A DNA stretch of 5,399 nt from Gammaproteobacteria bacterium UBA4475 (GTDB taxonomy: Bacteria; Pseudomonadota; Gammaproteobacteria; Pseudomonadales; Azotimanducaceae): NCBI GenBank assembly GCA_002389265.1, contig DGOD01000116.1, positions 1 through 5,399 of the forward strand, read 5' to 3'. The notes below the pieces were generated by a model. That model searched no databases. It saw nothing but the letters and a program-made list of their open reading frames with translations, and was not told the DNA's origin. Below are positions 1 through 5,399 of this stretch, piece after piece (the first letter of the stretch is position 1; each line of letters opens with the position of its first letter). The position numbers were made by a program, and so were the translations under genes.

Positions 1-39
1 AGTGAGTAACGACAGTGAGTAACTACAGTGGGTAACAAG
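1..39 (+). repeat. Three tandem copies of a 13-bp unit overlapping the adaptor start codon
   Basis: Units lie at 1-13, 14-26 and 27-39 with the shared core AGTGRGTAAC. Copies 1 and 2 differ at one base and copies 2 and 3 at three. Each unit contains a GTG (at 2, 15 and 28), and because 13 is not a multiple of 3 the three GTGs lie in three different frames. The first two run only to TAA at 20-22 and 33-35; the third opens the adaptor gene. The array may extend left of the window. It might include the end of an upstream gene, since all three frames meet a stop here, but that gene is not visible. The repeat itself is directly seen; any function is unknown. Confidence 0.8.
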
Positions 40-1110
40 CGCTCAATCGCGTTAATGATCGCTCTGGCCATGGGTGCGTGGCTGCTGTCTGGTGAGCTGG
101 TGCCCAGCACCCTGACCGCGGCTGAGGCAGAGAATAATGTTGCTTCTGAGTCGCCGCCGTTGGTTCGAGGCGTGGAAAGCCAGGCCGTAGAGCGTCAGGA
201 TCTGCTCGCGGTTCGGGGGCAGACCCGAGCCAATCGTGTGGTCCAGGTTAAGGCGGAAATTGCGGGTAAAATTGAAGCGTTGCCTGCGGTCAAGGGTACC
301 CGAGTCAATGCGGGAGATTTGCTGTGTCAAATCGCGGTGGATACTCGCCAGAGTGAGCTTGATGAAAACCGGGCCCAGCTCAAGAGTGCTCAACTGGAGT
401 ATGACGGCGTGCTGGATCTCAAACGTCGTGGGCTGCAGTCAGAAATTAATGTCGCAAAAGCCAAGGCAGCCCTTGAAAGCGCGAGAGCGCGAGCCAAAGA
501 GGGCGAGCTCGCTCTGTTGAAAACCGGTTTAAGAGCACCCTTTGCTGGCGTGATAGAGAGTCAGCCCGTGGAAATTGGTGATTATCTCAGCCCTGGCCAG
601 GTGTGTGTGACACTGATGGAGATTGATCCGATGTTGGTTATCGGCCAAGTGTCTGAAAAGAATATCGGCCAGGTCGCCCTGGGTGATGAGGTTCGAGTCA
701 CCCTGATCACCGGTGATCAGTTGACGGGCTTGATTAGCTTTATCAGCCGTGTGCCCGACGCTGCGACAAGAACCTATCCCATTGAGGTGACAGTTAACGG
801 CTCAGCTGATCGGATGCGAGCGGGGATGACGGCCGACATGAAGGTGCCTGTCGGCGTGGAACGGGCACATTTAATATCGCCAGCATCCTTGGTATTGAAT
901 GATGCGGGTTATATGGGCGTTCGAATCGTCGATGAGAGCAATACCGTCCGGTTTGTTAAAGTCGAGGTTGTCAGCGAAGAAGCGGATGGTGTCTGGGTCA
1001 AGGGTCTGCCGTCGAGCATCAGGCTGATCACCGTTGGTCAAGAAGAGGTGTTTGATGGCCAAATCGTCGTTATGGATTTAACACCGCTCGTGGGCTTGGT
1101 GCGAAACTAG
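28..1110 (+). CDS. RND efflux pump periplasmic adaptor subunit (membrane fusion protein, HlyD/AcrA-like)
   Basis: This 360-residue protein is the adaptor that links an inner-membrane RND permease to an outer-membrane channel. A basic start (N3-K4-R5) leads into a hydrophobic segment at about 7-22, ending in WLLSGEL. There is no lipobox cysteine, so it is either an uncleaved inner-membrane anchor or a signal peptide cut near AEA34. The first lipoyl half is at about 70-102 (VKAEIAGKIEAL, then VKGTRVNAGDLL). A helical, Lys/Glu/Ala-rich hairpin spans about 105-165, and the second lipoyl half is at 168-197 (LRAPFAGVIE, GDYLSPGQ). The beta-barrel domain follows at about 200-275 (RAGMTADMKVPV near its end) and a membrane-proximal domain to the C-terminus. 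Length is typical, slightly short. GTG at 28 is preferred because the frame is closed by TGA at 16-18; ATG at 55 (residue 10) is an alternative that would lose the basic N-terminus. No good Shine-Dalgarno sequence is visible before 28. The permease that follows on the same strand supports the assignment. Substrate is unknown. Confidence 0.93.
   Translation: MGNKRSIALMIALAMGAWLLSGELVPSTLTAAEAENNVASESPPLVRGVESQAVERQDLLAVRGQTRANRVVQVKAEIAGKIEALPAVKGTRVNAGDLLCQIAVDTRQSELDENRAQLKSAQLEYDGVLDLKRRGLQSEINVAKAKAALESARARAKEGELALLKTGLRAPFAGVIESQPVEIGDYLSPGQVCVTLMEIDPMLVIGQVSEKNIGQVALGDEVRVTLITGDQLTGLISFISRVPDAATRTYPIEVTVNGSADRMRAGMTADMKVPVGVERAHLISPASLVLNDAGYMGVRIVDESNTVRFVKVEVVSEEADGVWVKGLPSSIRLITVGQEEVFDGQIVVMDLTPLVGLVRN
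703..720. repeat. Perfect 18-bp palindrome inside the adaptor gene
   Basis: CTGATCACCGGTGATCAG is identical to its reverse complement, centred between 711 and 712. It lies within the beta-barrel part of the adaptor and encodes LITGDQ. It could bind a dimeric protein, fold as a tight hairpin in RNA, or be a chance product of codon choice. The symmetry is seen directly; a function is not claimed. Confidence 0.6.
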
Positions 1111-1216
1111 GCACTATCGGCGGGCGCTCTGGGGTGTATCAATAACGCAGTTTGCGCACCCGTGTCGTAACCACTGTTAAGTCATCATGTAACTATTTTT
1201 AAAGGCAAGCCGCGAT
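1111..1216 (+). other. Adaptor-permease intergenic gap with a modest hairpin and weak ribosome binding site
   Basis: This 106-bp gap holds no ORF. One possible RNA fold pairs GGGTG (1132-1136) with CACCC (1157-1161), stacked on a small CGCA/TGCG stem (1146-1149 with 1153-1156). It is weak and lacks a following T-run, so it does not look like a terminator. A T-rich stretch (1195-1200) precedes AAAGG at 1201-1205, the only purine-rich candidate ribosome binding site, 11 nt before the permease ATG, which is longer than usual. I see no convincing sigma-70 promoter. The two genes are probably cotranscribed, with the permease translated from its own start. Confidence 0.4.
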
Positions 1217-4200
1217 ATGTCCAGCTACATAGCTTCCTGTATCGATCGCTCGAGAACGATCTTGTCCCTGATGGCGGTGATTATTTGCGCTGGCATCATG
1301 GCTTATCTGAGTATTCCGGTCGAATCTAATCCTGACGTGTCAGTCCCGATCATCGTCGTCACGGTGCCCCATGAAGGTATTTCTCCAGAGGACGCCGAGC
1401 GCTTGCTCGCTCGGCCGTTAGAGCTGGAACTCAAAACCATTGTCGGCGTGGAAGAGGTCAATTCCTACTCCAGTGAAGGGCGGGCGACGGTCGTGATTGA
1501 GTTTGATTACAGTTTCGATGCCAATCAGGCGTTGGTCGATGTACGTGAGGCGGTTGATAAGGCCAAGGCGAAGATGCCGAGCAGTGCAGAAGAGCCCATT
1601 ATTAACGAGGTTTCAGCGGGGGATTTCCCTATTATCACGGTCAGTTTAGGTGGCGCCGCTGTACCAGACCGAGTGCTTTACCGTCTGGCGCGAGAACTCA
1701 AGGATGAGCTTGAAGGTTTGCCTGAGGTGCTTGAGGCCAAACTTAACGGTGAGCGCGAAGAGTTGCTGGAAGCCGTTATTGATCCTGCCCAGCTTGAAGC
1801 CTATGGCATCAGTAACGATCAATTGATTCAGGCGGTGGCACGCAATAATCGTCTGATCGCGGCTGGCGCCGTTGATACCGGTCGCGGTAGCTTTAGCGTC
1901 AAAATACCCAGTTTAATTGAGTCTGCAGAGGATGTTTTGTCAATCCCGGTGACTGCGACGCCTAACGGCGTTGTGACGTTGCGGGATGTGACCACCATCA
2001 GGCGAACCTTCAAAGACCCGAAGAGCTTTACGCGTGCCAATGGTGTACCCGCAGTCGCCGTCGAAGTTTCCAAGCGCAAGGGCGTCTCGCTGGTGGATGC
2101 CGTTGCCAAGGTCAAGATGGTCACTGAAGCCTTGCGACATCATTACCCGGCGAATGTGGAAGTCAGCTATCTGGCCGACCAGGCGCCCGAGACGATTGAA
2201 CAGATCAGTACGCTGCAAGGCAATATCTCGACGGCCATGTTTTTGGTCTTGACGGTGGTCGTCGCCGCGGTCGGCCTGCGGTCGGGGCTGCTGGTCGCGA
2301 TGGGGATTCCCTTTTCCTTTCTGTTCGCCTTTATTGTCGTCAATCTCTTGGGCTTTACCTACAATTTCATGGTGATGTTCGGCATGTTGTTGGGTCTGGG
2401 AATGCTGATTGATGGGGCGATTGTCGTGATCGAACTGGCAGATCGGGAGATGGGCAATGGGAGTACGCCCCGGGAGGCTTATCTGTATGCCATCAATCGG
2501 ATGTTCTGGCCCGTGATCGCATCGACAGCGACGACACTGGCGGCATTTTTACCCTTGATGTTCTGGCCCGGCGTTGTGGGTGGCTTTATGCGCTATCTAC
2601 CGGTGACGGTCTTCGCGGTGATGGCTGGTTCTTTGTTATACGCGCTGTTGTTTGCGCCAGTCCTCGGCACGCTGCTGAGCAAGGTCAAGCCGGAAGTGGA
2701 TAGTGTGAATCAAAAAGTAGACGAGGGCCGATTCGATGAACTGCGTGGTGCCTTGGGTGCTTATGCTCGAGTGCTTAGGTTCACCACAAATCACCCCTTT
2801 GTGGTGGTAACTATTGCTGGCCTGGTTTTGTTCGGGATTGTTCGATGGTATGGCGAAGCCAACAATGGCATGCAGTTTTTTACAAATGTGGACCCGACCT
2901 TCACGGGTGTCAATGTGGCGGCAAAGGGTAATTTTTCCGCGACCGAGCTCCGTGACATCGTCGTTGATGTAGAACAGCGAATACTCGCTGTGGGTAATTA
3001 TCAAAGTATTTATACGCGGAGTGGCGGCGGTGGCTTGAGTGTTGGCTCTGGCGGCGGCTCCTCAGCCGATCAAATCGGCAGTATGTTTATTGAAATCTCC
3101 GATCGAAGGCAGCGAGATATTAATGGCTACGAGGTGGAGGCTGCGTATCGCGAGGCTATCAGCGATGTGCCGGGTGTTCGGGCCGAGATGCTCAAGGTCG
3201 AAAATGGCCCGCCGGTGGGTAAGGACATTCAAATTCAAGTCATTGGCAGCGACTTGGAAATACTGGCTCGAGAAACCCGACGGCTGAGTGAGTATGTACA
3301 GTCGCTGTCTGGTCTTGTAGGGGTCGACGATACGGCGCCAGTACCGGGTATTGAATGGGAGATCAATGTCGATCGAGCAAAAGCGGCCATGCTCGGCGCG
3401 GATATCGCCAGTGTCGGTGCGGCTATTCAACTGGTGACTAACGGCGTGCTGGTGGGCAAGTATCGCCCGGATGATGTAGATGACGAAGTGGACATTCGAG
3501 TGCGTTATCCCGAAGAATACCGAGCAATCACCCAGTTGGACGAACTTCGTGTGTCAACCAAAGAAGGTCAGGTGCCCATCAGCAGCTTCGTCGAACGCCA
3601 GGCTAAGGCCAAGGTGAGTACCATTTTCCGTCAGAACGGTCATCGCATTATGTACGTGCGGGCGAACACCATGACTGGCGTATTAGCGGATGAAAAAGTC
3701 AAAGAGATCCAGGACTGGGTTGCGACCGCAGATTTGGATCCTTCTTTAGAGGTTGTGTATCGGGGCGCCAATGAAGAACAAAATAATTCCATGAGCTTTA
3801 TCGGCAAAGCCTTCGCGCTGGCACTGGCGTTGATGGGGATCTTGCTCGTCACGCAGTTCAACAGCTTCTATCAAGCGGCACTGATATTATCTGCAGTGAT
3901 CATGTCGACGGTGGGTGTCCTGCTAGGTCTGCTGCTCCTTGATCAGCCCTTTAGTGCGATTATGACCGGCGTCGGCATCGTTGCGCTAGCGGGAATTATT
4001 GTTAACAACAATATCGTTTTGATCGATACCTTTAACTATTTGCGGCTAGAAAATCCCGCTTGGGATATCAAACGAGTTATTATTCAGACCGGTTGTTTGC
4101 GCCTCAGGCCCGTGTTCCTCACCACTTTCACGACTGGTTTTGGACTGCTGCCCATGGCCAGTGGTGTGTCCATTGATCTGATCGGTCGAGAATTCGAAAT

Positions 4201-4375
4201 GGGCGGTCCGGTGGCTTCGTTTTGGGTGCTGTTGGCATCGGCGATCGTTTCAGGTTTGAGTTTTGCGACTTTGCTAACGCTGATCGTGACGCCGGCCATG
4301 CTGATGATTCCATACTCGATACGGAACTTTCGTATTCCTACCCTGCGCCAGAAAGTGGTTAGTCTCGACACTTAA
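1217..4375 (+). CDS. RND efflux transporter permease, HAE1/AcrB-like, divergent proton relay
   Basis: This 1052-residue inner-membrane protein is close to AcrB length (1049) and has the duplicated RND layout. TM1 is at about 14-31, followed by a large periplasmic loop (about 32-335). TM2-TM6 fall at about 341-354, 358-378, 384-405, 432-450 and 460-485. TM7 is at about 528-544, followed by a second periplasmic loop to about 860. TM8-TM12 are at about 862-880, 886-908, 912-937, 967-985 and 1005-1034. The family is expected to work as a trimer, exchanging protons for an exported compound. Compared with AcrB, TM4 has D399 for D407 but G400 for D408. TM10 has N930 in a VNNN motif for K940. TM11 keeps R962 (in RLRP) and T969 for R971 and T978. 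The DG and NN versions point to an HAE1-like branch away from classical multidrug AcrB; CusA-type metal pumps also lack the second aspartate, so substrate class is open. A glycine-rich stretch lies at 603-614 in the second periplasmic loop. The ATG start gives a normal short cytoplasmic lead before TM1. No frameshift is evident. The preceding gene encodes its adaptor. Confidence 0.96.
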   Translation: MSSYIASCIDRSRTILSLMAVIICAGIMAYLSIPVESNPDVSVPIIVVTVPHEGISPEDAERLLARPLELELKTIVGVEEVNSYSSEGRATVVIEFDYSFDANQALVDVREAVDKAKAKMPSSAEEPIINEVSAGDFPIITVSLGGAAVPDRVLYRLARELKDELEGLPEVLEAKLNGEREELLEAVIDPAQLEAYGISNDQLIQAVARNNRLIAAGAVDTGRGSFSVKIPSLIESAEDVLSIPVTATPNGVVTLRDVTTIRRTFKDPKSFTRANGVPAVAVEVSKRKGVSLVDAVAKVKMVTEALRHHYPANVEVSYLADQAPETIEQISTLQGNISTAMFLVLTVVVAAVGLRSGLLVAMGIPFSFLFAFIVVNLLGFTYNFMVMFGMLLGLGMLIDGAIVVIELADREMGNGSTPREAYLYAINRMFWPVIASTATTLAAFLPLMFWPGVVGGFMRYLPVTVFAVMAGSLLYALLFAPVLGTLLSKVKPEVDSVNQKVDEGRFDELRGALGAYARVLRFTTNHPFVVVTIAGLVLFGIVRWYGEANNGMQFFTNVDPTFTGVNVAAKGNFSATELRDIVVDVEQRILAVGNYQSIYTRSGGGGLSVGSGGGSSADQIGSMFIEISDRRQRDINGYEVEAAYREAISDVPGVRAEMLKVENGPPVGKDIQIQVIGSDLEILARETRRLSEYVQSLSGLVGVDDTAPVPGIEWEINVDRAKAAMLGADIASVGAAIQLVTNGVLVGKYRPDDVDDEVDIRVRYPEEYRAITQLDELRVSTKEGQVPISSFVERQAKAKVSTIFRQNGHRIMYVRANTMTGVLADEKVKEIQDWVATADLDPSLEVVYRGANEEQNNSMSFIGKAFALALALMGILLVTQFNSFYQAALILSAVIMSTVGVLLGLLLLDQPFSAIMTGVGIVALAGIIVNNNIVLIDTFNYLRLENPAWDIKRVIIQTGCLRLRPVFLTTFTTGFGLLPMASGVSIDLIGREFEMGGPVASFWVLLASAIVSGLSFATLLTLIVTPAMLMIPYSIRNFRIPTLRQKVVSLDT
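2782..2806 (+). repeat. 9-bp inverted repeat at the join of the two permease halves
   Basis: CACCACAAA (2782-2790) pairs perfectly with TTTGTGGTG (2798-2806) across a 7-nt loop. It encodes the residues just before and at the start of TM7, the beginning of the second half of the permease. No T-run follows, so it is not an intrinsic terminator. It could slow the ribosome between the halves, or be chance. Confidence 0.4.
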
Positions 4376-4377
4376 GC

Positions 4378-4418
4378 TTAGCCGGTCAGACGTCATTAGA
4401 TCGGGTCTGATCGGCTAA
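4378..4418 (+). promoter_or_regulatory. Upstream hairpin that competes with the 4400-4430 hairpin
   Basis: Starting two bases after the permease stop codon, 4378-4391 can pair with 4405-4418. This gives 14 pairs, 13 Watson-Crick and one G-U (4385 with 4411), around a 13-nt loop (4392-4404). Its 3' arm overlaps the 5' arm of the next hairpin (4400-4411) and covers that hairpin's loop, so the two cannot form together. This geometry resembles an attenuator with anti-terminator and terminator arms, but no ligand, leader peptide or binding protein is recognisable. The pairing is directly readable; a regulatory role is inference. Confidence 0.45.
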
Positions 4419-4430
4419 ATCAGACCCGAT
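4400..4430 (+). terminator. Candidate transcription terminator hairpin after the pump genes
   Basis: ATCGGGTCTGAT (4400-4411) and ATCAGACCCGAT (4419-4430) form a perfect 12-bp stem with a 7-nt loop. Its position, 25 bp after the permease stop and 80 bp before the next start, suits a terminator or a 3'-end stabilising hairpin. Against this, the following bases (4431 onward) are only mildly T-rich with no uninterrupted T-run, and the other strand has none either. Intrinsic termination would be inefficient, and read-through into the reductase gene is possible. Confidence 0.5.
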
Positions 4431-4509
4431 TCGTGTCTGCTGCTACTTGTTATTCCCCATCAAAATGCGTTAACTGGTATGTACTACGACTAGTTTGCGC
4501 GAGATCTCT
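4431..4509 (+). other. Leader of the aldo/keto reductase gene, no clear promoter
   Basis: This 79-bp stretch is richer in A and T than the genes. TTGTTA at 4447-4452 could serve as a -35 box, but the hexamer 17 bp downstream (TTAACT, 4470-4475) matches the -10 consensus at only three positions, so no promoter is asserted. A short purine run, GAGA at 4501-4504, lies 5 nt before the ATG at 4510 and is the likely, weak ribosome binding site. Confidence 0.3.
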
Positions 4510-5399
4510 ATGCAATATCGAAGACTGGGCCGGCATGGCCTTGAAGTACCTGCCTTGTGCCTGGGCACCATGACCTTTGGCCTGCAAGTGGATGAAGCCG
4601 TGTCTCAGACGATTCTCGATAAAGCCTATAGTGCTGGCTTGACCTTCCTCGATACTGCGGACGCGTATCCGCTGGGCGGCACGCGGGCAACAATCGGCGA
4701 TACCGAATCGATTATCGGCCGTTGGATGAAGCAACGGGGCAATCGAGATCAAATAATTCTGGCGACTAAATGCTTTGCACCGACTCGCCGCGGTCCTAAC
4801 AACATGGGCTTGTCGCGTCAGCATATTATTGAATCCATTGATCACAGCTTGCAACGTCTGCAAACAGATTATGTGGACATCTATCAGAGTCATGGTTTTG
4901 ATCCGAGAACGCCGATTGAAGAGACCCTGCGAGCCTTTGACGATTTGGTGACGGCGGGCAAGGTACGCTATGTTGGCTGTTCGAACTACCCGGCATGGCG
5001 ACTGGGTCAGGCATTACGTGCCGCTGACAAGCTGGGGGTTAGTGGCTATCAATCAGTCCAGCCCCGTTATAATCTGCTATATCGTGAAATTGAGACAGAG
5101 CTGTTGCCCTTAGCGAATGATGCGGGGCTGGGTGTGCTAGTGTATAACCCCTTAGCCGGTGGTTTTCTATCGGGTAAATATACGGTTGGTCAAGACCCGC
5201 AGGCCGGCACACGTTTTACACTGGGTACGGCCGCCGAGCGGTATCAGGCGCGCTACTGGCATGACGCCCAATTTGAAGCGGTGGAGAGCCTCAAGACCAT
5301 CGTGCAGGAAATGAACCTCGATATGGTATCTGTTGCCGTGGCCTGGGTGCTGGCGCAAAAAGGCGTCACCTCGGCGATCATTGGCGCGAGTCGACCCGA
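4510..5399 (+). CDS. Aldo/keto reductase, 3' end cut by the window
   Basis: The frame stays open for 296 codons to the window edge. The protein begins MQYRRLGRHGLEVPALCLGTMTFG, the usual opening of the (beta/alpha)8-barrel aldo/keto reductases, which reduce aldehydes and ketones with NAD(P)H in the cytoplasm. The catalytic tetrad is complete: D48 and Y53 (in FLDTADAYP), K87 (LATKCF) and H128 (YQSHGFD). Further family motifs are GKVRYVGCSNYPAW, a YQSVQPRYNLL stretch, VYNPLAGGFLSGKYT and, at the cut end, AIIGASRP, part of the cofactor phosphate-binding region. Family members usually have about 310-350 residues, so only the C-terminal helices should be missing. ATG 4510 is chosen because it gives the standard N-terminus directly. 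The natural substrate cannot be told; closest general type is the Tas/YakC-like oxidoreductases. It follows the pump genes by 134 bp with a hairpin between, so it is more likely a separate unit than part of the efflux operon. Confidence 0.95.
   Translation, partial: MQYRRLGRHGLEVPALCLGTMTFGLQVDEAVSQTILDKAYSAGLTFLDTADAYPLGGTRATIGDTESIIGRWMKQRGNRDQIILATKCFAPTRRGPNNMGLSRQHIIESIDHSLQRLQTDYVDIYQSHGFDPRTPIEETLRAFDDLVTAGKVRYVGCSNYPAWRLGQALRAADKLGVSGYQSVQPRYNLLYREIETELLPLANDAGLGVLVYNPLAGGFLSGKYTVGQDPQAGTRFTLGTAAERYQARYWHDAQFEAVESLKTIVQEMNLDMVSVAVAWVLAQKGVTSAIIGASRP

Noticed and set aside
236..520. Plus-strand frame of 94 codons inside the adaptor gene in another frame
   Set aside because: Its product is arginine- and serine-rich with no recognisable domain, as expected of an out-of-frame reading of the adaptor's helical hairpin region.
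55..1110. Adaptor starting at ATG 55 instead of GTG 28
   Set aside because: It would lose the basic residues that precede the membrane segment. It cannot be excluded, because no strong ribosome binding site favours either start.
2636..3004. Minus-strand open frame of 122 codons opposite the permease gene
   Set aside because: It lies wholly inside a strongly supported RND coding region, shows no recognisable protein motif, and is explained as an antisense shadow. The same applies to minus-strand frames at 52-393, 1828-2218, 3062-3430 and 4084-4371.
3998..4012. Inverted repeat ATTGTT/AACAAT in the permease TM10 region
   Set aside because: It is short and follows from the run of Asn codons in VNNN, so it needs no separate explanation.
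4450..4893. Minus-strand open frame of 147 codons overlapping the start of the aldo/keto reductase
   Set aside because: The plus strand here encodes the N-terminal half of a clear aldo/keto reductase, including D48, Y53 and K87. The antisense product has no family features.
1..5399. Search for tRNA, rRNA, CRISPR arrays, insertion sequences or attachment sites
   Set aside because: No regularly spaced repeats, transposase-like frames, terminal inverted repeats or tRNA-like cloverleaf were seen; nearly all the sequence is accounted for by three genes.

Overview
The window carries three co-directional plus-strand genes and is best read as an ordinary chromosomal piece of a proteobacterium. Base composition is moderate (roughly half G+C by eye). 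The protein types and a GTG start suggest a Gram-negative, possibly a marine gammaproteobacterium, but the genus cannot be told from the sequence.

Layout. Positions 1-39 hold three tandem copies of a 13-bp unit, the third of which contains the GTG start of the first gene. Positions 28-1110 encode a periplasmic adaptor (membrane fusion protein) of an RND efflux pump. A 106-bp gap follows, then 1217-4375 encodes the 1052-residue RND inner-membrane permease. Positions 4376-4509 are non-coding and hold two overlapping inverted repeats that can form mutually exclusive hairpins. From 4510 to the window end runs an aldo/keto reductase, cut off by the window edge with probably a few tens of residues missing.

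How they work together. Adaptor and permease form the inner-membrane and periplasmic parts of a tripartite efflux pump. The permease uses the proton gradient to export a substrate and the adaptor couples it to an outer-membrane TolC-type channel. No channel gene or regulator is in the window, so these are either just outside it or supplied in trans. The substrate cannot be deduced. The permease keeps the first TM4 aspartate, the TM11 arginine and the threonine of the AcrB proton relay, but has Gly for the second aspartate and Asn for the TM10 lysine. This places it in a divergent HAE1-like branch rather than with classical AcrB. The aldo/keto reductase has a complete catalytic tetrad and is probably an independent NADPH-dependent oxidoreductase; a link with the pump is not supported beyond adjacency.

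I see no convincing evidence of a wholly new system. The items most worth a second look are the overlapping hairpins after the permease, the 13-bp repeat that places GTG codons in all three frames at the adaptor start, and the altered proton-relay residues.
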